From assembly GCA_014898415.1 (NCBI GenBank), contig RCTD01000013.1:434001-498000 (forward strand): a DNA stretch of 64,000 nucleotides, written 5' to 3'. Shown here piece after piece: positions 35,053 to 46,800 of this stretch. Position 1 is the first letter of the stretch; each line of letters begins with the position of its first letter. The position numbers were made by a program, and so were the translations under genes. The DNA comes from Stromatinia cepivora (lineage: Eukaryota > Ascomycota > Leotiomycetes > Helotiales > Sclerotiniaceae). The notes beneath the pieces were generated by a model, which was given only the letters and a program-made list of their open reading frames with translations, did not search any database and was not told where the DNA came from.

Positions 35053-36864
35053 GCAGGGATGGAATCAACGCATACAAGGCCTTGGCTTAGCAGGCCAGCA
35101 TCACGAATCCATGGTTTTCATCATCACCTTCCGGTCAACAGGTGAGCTAGGTCTTGATGTGCTCTTCATCTGCAATTATCTGAGAGCTTTTTGCATTATT
35201 GCTACTCATGCCATCAGGAGATAAAACGGGATTGCGGATTAGAGAAATCAATTAAGTCTACTCTGTTTGCTAAGGTACTGGAGTACAGGAAGAAACGGGG
35301 CGTCGAAGGATTGTGCATTAATTAAGTTAGGATTCGTGGCCTCCACGAGACATCAGGTCTTGAGTCTAGAGAGAGTATGAGTTACGTGGATAGTGCCAAC
35401 ATTTCGCAGAATCACAAATACAACGCGGAAGGTCATTCTCCGAGCTTGATCAAGAATTCTGCCCATGGCAAGTGACTGACGAGCAAGAGATTAAGTGCAG
35501 CGACGATCTGAAGATTTCCCCACAATTGAGCAAAGTGTAGTTCGATCTTGAGGTACATAATAGACAATGGAAGATCTTTCTACCTCAGCCTAAGTAGCAT
35601 GAGCTGACTATGTCTGCGGTTCCCGTTGGGCAAATATACGACATGACAGAGGCTTTTAGCGGTCAATATTCTGTAATGTGATGCTTCGTACTCGTCGTCA
35701 CAATGATTTCTGACATAAAAGTAATATCTTGTGCTGCTGTGAGAAGGCTTATTGCTGGACCCACTTGGCCGAATCTTCCGTTCCTTTTGTTTTTTTCATT
35801 CCATTGAACGACTGTTGATGTTGTCGGTATTTTTGATACCTCTGATCCTATGACCGGACTTTCCAGAGAAGTTAGCTGTTCAATTTTGAAGGATAATTTA
35901 TCCTTCTCCAATGAAGCTTTACTTGGCAATCTGATGACCAACGTTTTGTTACATTGTAAAAACTGGGGAATCCCTGCCCTTGAGCAGACCTCTAATTGGA
36001 AGAAAACTTACATGGGAACGTGTAGATATTTTTGGGTCGGTACAAGTGTATGCCGGATCTGCAAATAGATCAAACCCCCGTGGTTGATTAGAAAACCTTT
36101 CAAATTATACAAATTGAGCAGTGGGTGCAATATTCATCCTGTAACCTCCGTCTTCGACAACTGTCTAAAATCTTGAAGCTCTTACGAGATAGGGGAATGG
36201 ATAGATCTCTCGGAAGGATTATTTCATGTTTCTTTCAAAATTCACAGTTAAGTGTAATAGCGCGAAAAAGCGAAGTTTCAATGCGGAAACAAAACTTAAA
36301 TTTCTCGGCTAAATAGTTCAGTGACGACTATTGGCCACTAGCATGTTCACAGAAAGGGGGGAAGCGGAGAAATTTCTATGTATTGCTCAACCAATTCTGT
36401 GTACGATGTTCCTGAATTCAAGTATTGCGCGTTTTTTAATTAAACTTCTTGTCAGACCCCTCGGTAATAAATTGTTAAGAAGTTTGCTATGACATGTTCT
36501 GACATGTGTGGGGCCCCGGAATGAGAAATAAAGCTTATTTATCAAATTTCTCCACCAGGAGAGCACGGGCTTCTATGTATTTCATCGTGGCTTTTCAACA
36601 TCGTCTCTTTTTACGGACCGTCTGTCCGATCGTGTTGCTGGTATTGGGTCCATGATACCGTCAATCCAGCGGGCCTTTCGAGCCGGTCGTCTACGAGGTC
36701 AGAAAGTTGATAGGAACGTCGAGAAAGTGGACCATGCAGGAAGAACACTTGATCAGTATGGGGGAAACGCGAAAGAAGTATAAAGTGAAGGCCTTTTCTT
36801 CCTCCAAGTTCTTTTCAGTTCAACCACAATTTGCATAAATACAAGAACTGAGCAAGGAATCAAT
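35053..36864. other. Intergenic, GH7 upstream region
   Basis: About 1.8 kb. No gene is supported; frames such as 35663-35941 (minus, 92 codons) show no known domain. The last few hundred bases are the GH7 promoter. A GGCTAA hexamer (36307-36312), matching the XlnR/Xyr1 consensus GGCTAR, and GTGGGG (36508-36513), matching the CreA consensus SYGGRG, are present. Single short matches are expected by chance, so their function is inference. Confidence 0.45.
36779..36785 (+). promoter_or_regulatory. TATA box of the GH7 gene
   Basis: TATAAAG lies 86 bases before the start codon, followed by a CT-rich stretch (TTTTCTTCCTCCAAGTTC), the usual layout of strongly expressed fungal secreted-enzyme promoters. 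Confidence 0.6.
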
Positions 36865-38355
36865 ATGACATCCAAAATCGCCCTCGTGTCGTTTTTCGCG
36901 GCCGCTTATGGTCAAAATATCGGTACCTACAATGCAGAGAATCATCCTTCTCTTACTTGGCAGTCTTGTACTGCTAAAGGATCGTGCACTACAAACACCG
37001 GAAGCATCGTTCTCGATGGAAATTGGCGATGGACTCATGGAGTAAGCACTTCGACAAACTGCTATACGGGAAACACCTGGGATGCAACACTGTGTCCAGA
37101 CGATGTCACCTGTGCAAAGAACTGTGCACTTGATGGTGCAGACTATTCCGGAACCTACGGTATCACAACCAGTGGTAATTCCTTGAGACTCAACTTTGTT
37201 ACTCAATCAGCGCAAAAGAATATCGGATCTCGTGTTTACCTCTTGGCCGACAATACTCATTACAAGAAATTCAATCTTTTGAACCAAGAGTTTACATTCG
37301 ATGTTGATGTCTCCAATCTACCTTGCGGGTTGAACGGTGCTGTTTACTTCGCCAATCTACCAGCTGATGGCGGTATCTCCTCGACCAACACCGCTGGTGC
37401 CCAGTACGGTACAGGATATTGTGACTCACAATGTCCTCGTGACATGAAATTCATTGCTGGCAAGGTAAGTCTAGGTACACATTTCACAGAGGGTGGGACT
37501 AATCGGACTAATTCCTTAGGCAAATGTTGATGGTTGGGTACCCTCATCCAATAACCCCAACACTGGTGTTGGTAATTACGGCTCATGCTGTGCTGAAATG
37601 GATATCTGGGAAGCAAACTCAATCTCCACTGCTGTTACTCCTCACTCTTGTGATACTGTGACACAAACCACCTGCACTGGAGATGCTTGTGGTGGTACCT
37701 ACTCGTCAACACGATATGCTGGTACTTGCGATCCAGATGGATGTGATTTCAACTCCTACCGCATGGGTAACAAGGCCTTCTATGGTCCAGGAATGACCGT
37801 CAATACCAATTCTGTTTTCACCGTCGTTACTCAGGTGAGTTTTTGTCTAGCAATAGATAATTTTCTATCTTCATCTTAAATCTCACTTAAAAAGGTTTAA
37901 GCTAACATAATAACCAGTTCCTCACCACCGATGGCACCTCATCCGGCACCCTCAACGAAATCAAACGTTTCTACGTACAAAACGGCAAAGTAATCCCGAA
38001 CTCCTACTCGACCATCTCCGGCGTAACCGGAAACTCCATCACAACGCCCTTCTGCAACGCCCAAAAAACTGCTTTTGGTGATCCAACCTCCTTTGCTAAT
38101 CACGGCGGTTTGGCTTCCATGTCTGCTGCTTTCAAAGCTGGTATGGTTCTCGTGTTGTCGCTCTGGGATGATTATTATGCCAATATGCTTTGGCTTGATT
38201 CTACTTATCCTACTACAAAGACGGGCGCTGGTGGTCCAAGAGGTTCTTGTTCTACAAGCACTGGGGTGCCTGCTAGTGTGGAGGCTAGCTCTCCCAATGC
38301 TTATGTGGTTTATAGTAATATTAAGGTGGGGGCTATTAACTCTACTTATGGTTAA
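36865..38355 (+). CDS. GH7 cellobiohydrolase, secreted, no CBM1
   Basis: Exons 36865..37464, 37520..37834 and 37918..38355 (all introns phase 0) give 450 residues. A short signal peptide ([16 protein letters not shown]) precedes [19 protein letters not shown], where the mature enzyme would begin with a cyclised Gln as in other GH7 exoglucanases. The catalytic motif EMDIWEANS provides nucleophile E226, D228 and acid/base E231. Many paired cysteines match the GH7 disulfide set ([15 protein letters not shown]). The gene ends at INSTYG with no linker or cellulose-binding module, so this is the catalytic-domain-only form. It releases cellobiose from the reducing ends of cellulose chains outside the cell. 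Length and the loop regions favour cellobiohydrolase over endoglucanase. It has a TATA box and lies downstream of the damaged GH3 gene. Confidence 0.95.
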
Positions 38356-39791
38356 GGGTTGCAGGGATTGGAAAAGGAGTGGTGTGTATGGATCGGTGGT
38401 GAAGTCATTGTGGATGGATGAATGGACTGATAGATGGATGGACTGATGGACTGATGGACTGATGAATGAATGAATGAATGAATGAATGCGAAACGCTCTT
38501 TATTGTTCTTATCTGGTGGAGGACGATGTTGGAAGTTAAAAAGACCCGATCGTTTGAGGGGGGTTGTACATATGAAGTATACTTTGTACATACATTACCC
38601 GCTGATTAAAAGCTATACATATCTTTCATAAGCAGCCACCTCTAAATCTTGCTTTGGTTGTGAGGATACAAGTTCTGCAATTTTACGTGGATGTCAAACC
38701 CTACTAATCCTGTAGTTTTGGTATGGTAGGTATTGAGTTATGGGCATCTATCTCTAGGCTTAACGCCCTGTAACAGATATGCAACAAAAGAATTTGTAAG
38801 GGATAGAGATGGAATGTTATTGGCTAATTGACTGGTTGCCTATCTACTGGATTGGCGAAGTGTAGTGAATATTGAGAGTGGATGTAATGGAGAGACGCAG
38901 ATGAAAACGAAAACGCAAACGAAGCTGAGACAAAAATGGAGAATAAGTCACGTCATGTATTTTACGTAATTCTACATTATTATTTTATTTCTTTATAATA
39001 TGTATCTTGCTTGCTTAGAAAGGTCGTGGTTAACTGGGGAGTAGGAGGTCATGCATCTAGGTGATTTAGGTGATGTGAATTTAGATAATTTAGTTATTTT
39101 GCGCCTAATATCAAAGTAATAGATTTTGTGGTTCGCAATAACTTTTCATAAAATGGATAATGTATGTATCACATCAGTAACGGATCTGACGATAAGGAGA
39201 TGATTCATACTCGTACTGAACGGGCTTTTCCTCACGAAGGAGCAACTATTAGCCCCTGAAATCCCGAAAATCTAGAGATTTGCTACGTAGATGTATGATA
39301 TAGCGAATTGCAGCTCAACATTGAAACTCGATCACGGCAAGAATTAAATACTTATTGGTAGACAAGTGATGTAGTATTGAGTCTAGTTTAAACTTTCTCA
39401 TAGATGCTACTGGATCATTAATTCGAGTCGGAATCAAAGTATCGACTTGGTAATCTATTCTAGATTTCATTTGTCGACGTATCGAGTCTACATTTCCTAC
39501 TTTTTTGAGCTCTATACTGTGCAAAATGCTTTGCAATATTTAAAGTTCTGGATACGGGTGTGAGTAATTTAGCAATGCAAAATTTGTAATTTACTATTTG
39601 TATTTTTGCTATCTGAAAGTTCTTTCTCCTATTGAAAATTAATTAGGAAATTTAGGAGCCGGCTTAATGGACATGGTCTAAAGGAGAGTATTTAGGTAGC
39701 TAGTCAGCCAGTAAATACTTATACTGCCTAATATAAAGGTTGATGTAAATTGAAAAATGGAAATCCGGATATATCATCCACCTGCCTACAG
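38356..39791. other. Intergenic
   Basis: No gene. Just after the GH7 stop there is a run of GATG/GACTGATG units and then six AATG units (about 38417-38488). The rest is moderately AT-rich with no recognisable feature. Confidence 0.5.
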
Positions 39792-41136
39792 CTATCTACT
39801 ATAGAGCACTACCATCATGTGAAAGCTCCTCCTAGCCATCTTTTCCCAGCTAAAGCGAACACTATTGCCCAAAGCCAAGCGCAATTGATCCTCGGCGGAT
39901 TCAAAAATACCAGAAGTCTCTGGTGTCCAGTCAACTCCCCCAAACAGTCTACTACTATCCCTAATTTCTCCCCCAACACCTCGAATGGAAAGCTTTTCAA
40001 GTTTGGGCCATTGTTCTTCGGTCAATGCTGGAAGGATATGTGATAGAAAGTAAGTATCCATTGGCCTCCCCGTCTGCTTTGTTAATTGGGCTCTATTATT
40101 AAGTCCTTTCGCAAACTCGACTTCTATTCCTTGCTCAAAAACAAAAGTTGTGAGTGTGGGAGCCACCGATTTGACAAAAGTCGCAATTTCGGTATATCGC
40201 GCTTTTTCTCTCACCTCTGACCATCTGTTGTCTTGGTGGTCCTCATGGCCAATTGTGCGAATGGTAAGATGGGCTAACCGTGTGAATCTCTGAAGAAATG
40301 GTTGTAGATGTCCTCTCATTGGGCCATCATGTCTCAGTACGGGTATTCCATTTTCATCCACGGTCTCTTGAGATCTTGTAGGATGACGACGAAATTCATC
40401 CTCCTTGATATTGCTTTCCTCACTAGGGCGAATCGGGCTCCACCCATCTTTAAATTGTCGGAAGCCTTGAAGGTTGTTCAAGTCCAGAGAGATCACGGTC
40501 TCGGGGGATGACAACCAAGCTCGAAAATATGAATAGGGCATATTGCCACCAATTTTAATGGAAGTAGCCATCGGAAAAACAGACGGTGGTATCGTCTCCA
40601 AAAGGGTAGAGAATTCCAAGACGTCTATGCCAGCGACTAAAGAACACAAATCCAGTTTTTGGACTCGAACCAGCAACATCCACGTATTCCACACCTTTTG
40701 ATTAAGCTCTCGAAAATCTGTCACTATTTCCTTGCACCAATTGCAAGTCCAAGTCAAACTCAAAACCAAACTTCCAAGTGAGGGCTTTTTGATTATCGCA
40801 TTGCAGAATGTCGACTGTCGCCTCCCAAGTTCTTTCTTTCCTGCCACCTCACGATATGGATTGTCTGCCAGGACCTTACTGTATGAACTACCAAAGGTAC
40901 ACGGGAACAAGCCACGCTCATTATGACAACTGATATCAACATGACGATAAAGCAACGGTAGAGCAATATCACACATATCATGTGAAGTTTGTGCTATGAT
41001 GAGTTAGTTACAAACTTTGTGGAAGAATAATGCGAAGATGGCTACCTAATCTCAAAATATCTGCAGACGCGCACTCTTCTATGATTTTCTTTTGTAGCTC
41101 TGTAGCCAGCAAATGGAATTTTGGAAACTTCGACAT
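39792..41136 (-). CDS. F-box-like domain protein
   Basis: Exons 41136..41046 and 40993..39792 (phase 1 intron of 52 nt) give 430 residues. The short first exon completes an F-box-like motif: KFHLLATELQKKIIEECASA, then DILRLAQTSHDMCDIALPLLYRH, where LP-like and cysteine/leucine spacing match fungal F-box proteins. The remainder is of the leucine-rich-like type common in fungal F-box proteins (LGSLVLSL, VQKLDLCSL, LAHLTIRTI, LEKLSIRGVG), with a conserved-looking cysteine pair (TCNWCKE). F-box proteins couple substrates to the SCF ubiquitin ligase via Skp1; the target is unknown. Such genes are numerous and fast-evolving in filamentous ascomycetes. No neighbour suggests a role. Confidence 0.7.
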
Positions 41137-41644
41137 GGTTTGTTTAAACAGGATATCCTTAGAATTTTATCGAGTACAGGATCCTATAGATGACGCGTCG
41201 CTGCTTGGTGATATTGTAAGAGGCCAAGCGATGGCAAGCTGTTGAAGGTAAGATCAAATACTTGCGAAGCTCTCGCTTTTTAAATTGCCGCTTTGGTAAA
41301 CAAGCTATTATTTGAGGTTATGTAAGCGGAGATTTGTTGTATTTGATACGTGAACGTGTATTTATGATATTATTGTAGGTCACGGAAGAGTTTGTATGAT
41401 ACTATTGTATGTAATAGTATGGTGATACAATTAGAAAAGGTGAACGGCATAGAGATGCTGTATAGACTAGCGTATAAACTAGTACACTAGCGTAAGCTAG
41501 CACGTGTTTCTATCAATTCATCTACCTAATCTCAGATAGTCAAATTTCACTATTCGCGGGTTATATACCTCTAGTGAATAAAGATTATGAATTCTGCGGG
41601 GCTGTGCTTCTATAATTAATATCTTCTTTCTAACTTATCGGGAT

Positions 41645-42266
41645 TTAGAGTGCGTTCGGATGGGGAAATGGGATTCAAATAACAAAGGTATGTGGGAGTG
41701 AAGATTTTTTGATTAAAACATCGAATGTCACGAATCGTGAACCACAGGAGGCTAATCACGTGATACCTCTTATCTCCCATGTCCATTGGTGAGCTGATCG
41801 TCCGTGCACATGCGTTACGATTCATGCGATTTAGTATGGTAAAATGGTGACCCTAATAATGCATGCCACAGCCCCGCAGCTCACAAATGGGTATTTGTAT
41901 ATATATATCTAGTCGCTCCTTATGAGCCATAGTTCTTCAGTTGTAGATTCTAAGGAACATAATTGACCCTGTTTATTCAGCTCTACTACGGCTCTTGTGC
42001 GTCACATCGAATTTTTTCAAATATATTGATTAATAATATCAAAAAGCTATTGTTGGTTGTTGTATGGGAAAAAGTTCAAATATTTATTTAAATATACATT
42101 AAACTCAATATTTTTTATTGAGTTCAATATTACATTTGATAAATACAATTATTTAACTCAATATATATTGGCCAAAATATCATGTTCGATTCGATCATAT
42201 TTGTCAAATATATTGGATCTAATATGATCAAATATCTTCGAAAAAATCGATCCGAACGCACCCTTA
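41645..42266. mobile_element. Non-autonomous MITE, PIF/Harbinger-like
   Basis: Left end GAGTGCGTTCGGAT (41648-41661) and right end ATCCGAACGCACCC (42250-42263) are inverted repeats matching at 13 of 14 positions. Both are flanked directly by TTA (41645-41647 and 42264-42266), a 3-bp target duplication of the type made by PIF/Harbinger transposases. The element is 616 bp, has no transposase frame, and its right half (42.0-42.25 kb) is very AT-rich. Assignment to PIF/Harbinger rests on the TTA duplication and a GGGTGCGTTCGG-type end. No other copy was noticed in the window. Confidence 0.7.
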
Positions 42267-42473
42267 CAGATATATATATCCACATCTCATCATTTCTCAA
42301 ATAAAATTTGACTATTATGAATAATCAATAACTCAACATCTTGCATTTGAGTAGCGAAATGTAGAATTATAAGAAAAGTCCTAGACTCAACCAGCATCGC
42401 TGACCTCCGGCATCAGATCTCTGGGCATCCATCTATTTTCCCCCTCAAATTCAGTTAAGACAATCAAAATCGA

Positions 42474-42620
42474 TCTCCATTCTCCATTCTCCATTCTCCA
42501 TTCTCCATTCTCCATTCTCCATTCTCCATTCTCCATTCTCCATTCTCCATTCTCCATTCTCCATTCTCCATTCTCCATTCTCCATTCTCCATTCTCCATT
42601 CTCCATTCTCCATTCTCCAT
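42474..42620 (+). repeat. 7-bp microsatellite/minisatellite, 21 perfect copies
   Basis: TCTCCAT repeated 21 times without a single mismatch over 147 bases, ending in TTCCCATCCCAT. On the minus strand the repeat reads as Glu/Asn/Gly/Met/Trp/Arg in all three frames, which explains overlapping open frames here. Perfect identity suggests recent expansion. Confidence 0.97.
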
Positions 42621-43371
42621 TTCCCATCCCATACACAATCTAAACCCATCATCCACATACTCAAACAACCAAAATAAACCCAACATTCCAAAAATCCCAT
42701 CCCATTTTATTCTTATTTAAATATCATTATAGAATAACGAACTCAAACTCGAACATGTGCATAATAACGAAGACAAAATAGAAAATGAAAAAGATTAATA
42801 GATCTAATGACAAGGCAAGAAAAGGTAAGGTAAGACAAGACAAGAGAAAGATAGGATATTCAAAACTCTGGATAGGAGAGATAATCGTAACCATCAACTT
42901 TCCTCTCCCCATCCTCATCCCCCTCCTCATCCCCTGCACATTCAACCTAATCCACACCAACTCACATTCCAAGCCTCACCCCAAACATCAATCCAAACTA
43001 TTATATATTACTCACTCAATAACATTATCCCCAACTCACTTTTCCTTCTTTAAATATTACAATTACCCCAACCCAATCTATAATCCATACCCTCTCCATC
43101 TCCTCCTTTCCACTCTCTTCTTCTTCCCCCCCTCTTCCCCCTCTGTTCTACTACATAGAACCTAAATACCAAAATTCCCTCATTACCATTCATTCATTCA
43201 TTCATTTATTCATCCATCTATCCATCCATCCATCCATCCATCCATTTATAATCTAGAATCCCATCTTTCCCTAGATCCAGTTTCACCTCTAAATTTCGTT
43301 TTATCTTTGAATATTGAATCTCTTTAGAAGTGTATACAGTATATACTATACTGTGCTATACTGTATTGAGT

Positions 43372-43397
43372 TGAGTTGAGTTGAGTTGAGTTGAGTT
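43372..43397 (+). repeat. TTGAG pentanucleotide run
   Basis: About five tandem TTGAG units, preceded by a palindrome-rich stretch of GTATA/TATAC words (43334-43370). Confidence 0.8.
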
Positions 43398-43852
43398 CGT
43401 TTGATCAATTGAGGATACTCATTTGTAGTGGGATGGTATATTTACTGCTAAGTTAACTTCAAGTAACCTTCTAAACCACATCTCAATATACTTCAAATCT
43501 ATAGTTTTAAACAATTCAATCCACACAAAAATTAATCACAAAAACTAGAACACAAAAATATATATTCAAAAGCACCCATCCATCTATCTACTCTATCTAC
43601 AATCCCAGAGTATTCTATCCCCCACCTCTCCAAAAAACCTAAAACCAAACTATCAATATCCCATATATGTATAGCCCCACTCCCACCAATCTAATCCATA
43701 AAAAACGCCATCTCTATGTAAGACTTATTGCATCATGATACATATCTACACCATGTACACCATGTACACCTAAGAATAATATATTAAATAAAAAGTAAAA
43801 CTCCTTTCCGTCAACATCAAATCGTTCGTCGTGTATGACGTCAAGTCTAGGA

Positions 43853-46800
43853 TTAATTAGAACTCGAACTTCGTCCTTCGGCAGCTTCTCTTGGTGTTGG
43901 TGGCACTGCAGTGTATTTGGTTGCTCTCGCCATCATCTTTGGAAAGTAGTTTGCGATTAGTTGTTCACTATTGAGATGTCGTTAGCTTTTATTCATCCTG
44001 ACCCCATCCATCTCCTTTCTCCCCCTTCTCTCATTCGTCCCCAGACGACTACCTTCCAATAAGAAAATAAGAATAAGAAGGAGGAATACTTACGTATAAA
44101 AACTATGATCCGAATTATGCGCACTAACCAAATTATGCGCCAACTCATGCGCAAGCACTACCCACCAATAAGCGCCCGCCTCAACCTTTTCCTCTCCACC
44201 CTTCGATTCCAGCTTCTTGAGATGCAACTGTTCAAAGAATCTAAAATTACAAAAGATACTGCCCTTACTATTAAAAGCAATCGTATTCCCATGATCATCG
44301 TAAAAGATATGTATAGCTTTTCTGGGCAAATTATATATATCCGCGGCTTCATGAAGTAAAGTTGCGAAGATATTGAGAGAAGAGACGTTTTTAGCGAGGA
44401 AATCTGTTAATTTGGGACCGTTGGGATTGACCCTATCGTTAGATGTGAAGACACGTGTGCCATTAGAGGTATCGGCAAAGTATGTGAGATTTTGACCAGA
44501 AGCAGAATCACAGTATTCGGCTTGTTCCTTAACCTGATTTGCAGAGGGAGGCGAGAAGAGATCAGAGGAGTCATGAGCTCTAGATGATTGAATGGCATTA
44601 AGAAGGTTTTGTTTGATGGCTCCGTTGGAGGTGACACTTTCTGTCTGTGACTTTTGCCCCGCAGTCTCGCTATAAGGTGGCGGCGTATCTTCGGATAATG
44701 GTGTTTGTGTGGTTGTGGATCTTGGGGATCTTGGTGATTCATCATCACTGTTGTTGTCAAGACCCAATCGACGTGTTAGATTTGCAAATAGTCCACGATT
44801 CTTCTCTTTCTTTACCTGGGGTGGTGATGGAGAATCGGAACCAAATGCGCCTGGCATTGCAACATGAGAATTGCGACGGGTTTCCTCTCGTGCAGCTGCC
44901 GCAGCTGCAGCAACCTGTTGATTGTGGTCTTGTTGCCATTGATTTTCTTGCTCCTTGATCTGTTCTTGCTCTATGGCAAGCTGTCGCTTGCGTTCCTCTT
45001 CTGCGATTCGTGCCTCAGCTGCCTTAGCTCTAAGAATTCTTTCCACATTATAACCACGAGAACGTAATTGCATCAAGGATAGAGTAAGGAAGGACTCGAA
45101 TGTCAGGTAAGACTGTTGCTGTGGGCGAGCTAGTAAGTGCTTACACATAGCCTGACTGATTTGATATGTATCGTATGCATTAGTAACCAAGAGTTGCAAT
45201 CCTTCATGTCGCCCTTGAATACAAGCAGCAGTTCTCTTCTCTGTATTCGACAAATTGTGACCTCTCAAAGACCGCCTGACTTGTATACCACTAACAGTTG
45301 ATACCGTCAAATTTTTCTCCAGCCATCGACTGTCCCGCCTCACATTCTCCCGAGGTGATTCATGCAAGAAGAGTTTTGATCTCTCAAGAATATGCTTTCG
45401 GAGTTTGGAGGAATCTCCTTGGTATGGAACCGCCTGGCCAACGCGGAGATCTTCTTGTACAATTTCACTAAGATTGGCAGATCCGAGTGCAAGATAGAAT
45501 TCTTCCAATTTATCCTCCAGAGGTGCACAAATCAGACTTTCTTTGAAGAGACGGTAGCTATTGTAATCATCAACAACAACAATCTTGTTAGGTTGCTCCA
45601 AATGCCATTGTTTGAGTGGGGCATCTTCTAGTTCCTCCACTTCAGATTCCTGCTCATCCAAGAGACTGGGTGACTTTGGCTTTTCCTTTGCAGCCGAGAT
45701 TTCCTTAGATCCAAGAAGGAATTTAGAAACCTTCATTTGCCTGAAAAGAACCTTATCTTTTTTCAGCATGGGTAAATCAATTGCAAGAGACCTTAAAAGG
45801 TTCAAGTACTTTTCAGGGCTCTGCATGATTCCAAGAAGACGAGCAGGTTCTTGACAAACTAAAGCAGCAAGTTCCAACTTAGTAGGCTCATTCTTAGACC
45901 CACATTTCAGGAGGAAAGCATTGGCCTCGGTTCCGAAATCAACAAAGTCAAAAATGTCGCTATATTCCGAAGAACTTCCCAAGTAACATTGTCGAGGTGT
46001 GAGGTACTTGATCTTGCTAGAATGTTGCGCCTTCTCATTAAGAAGCCCTTTCGGTGTTTCTCGAAGATCAGGCACAGGGACAATAGCAGAATCCCCAAGT
46101 TTGATGCAACTATGGAGGCCAAGTTCACCAAGTCTACTCGAAAAGTATCCAAAAAGGGTGAGAGCCTCACGACGACTCTTTGGTGGATTTTGGATGAGTC
46201 GATTGACAGATTCTGTTATCGAAGGATTGACTACAACACCAAATTTATTGGCATGAATTCGAAGGTCTTGTCGTAAGATATCGAAACCAAGAACGGAGCT
46301 CTTTTCATTCGTGAAGCACTCTACAGGCGCAACTCTTCGTTTCTCATCACCTTCAATCGGGAGAATTGCTTTCATGGTGGTACTGACATCAAAAGACGCA
46401 TAACCGTTAGTGTGATGATTCGCAATGAAGTAAACCATAGCCTTGTCTCGGAGAATAAAATCAGTTGATGACATCAAATCAATAAGTTCAGGGACGGCAG
46501 GGAAGGATCTCAACCCAAGAATAGCCAAGAAACGGCCTTCATTTGATCTAGAATTGAAAGGGGGTCCTGGCCATTGTATAATTGGCAGTCCCAAGTTTCT
46601 GAGCTCATCTTTAGGCTCGAAGAGTTCACGAACTTTATACATCCGGGCCGTGCCTTGTGATGATTCTTGACCTGGTGGGCCTGCCTCAGCGGGGCATATT
46701 TGTGATTCTTTCAATCTCTTGAGATCTTCTAACGGAATATCATCCTTCACCGACGCTAGATACTTGATCAGGTCCATGTGGCGACTGCTCTTGGAAACCT

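Larger units (their letters stand above)
41137..43852. other. Intergenic, repeat-rich
   Basis: About 2.7 kb without a gene. It holds the MITE (41648-42263), the 7-bp array (42474-42620), an ATTC/ATCC tetranucleotide run (about 43187-43245) and a TTGAG pentanucleotide run (43372-43397). The stretch 42.9-43.15 kb is pyrimidine-rich. Confidence 0.6.

Noticed and set aside
36820..37206. Minus-strand frame opposite the GH7 signal and first domain
   Set aside because: Antisense shadow of a clear GH7 exon.
40640..40680. tRNA-like T-arm (GGTTCGAGTCC on the minus strand)
   Set aside because: No acceptor, D or anticodon arm can be built around it, and it lies in the coding region of the F-box-like gene.
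42387..42700. Overlapping minus-strand open frames with Gly-Glu-Trp-Arg-Met-Glu-Asn repeats
   Set aside because: They are the 7-bp microsatellite read in three frames; it stays open by arithmetic and shows no conserved protein ends.
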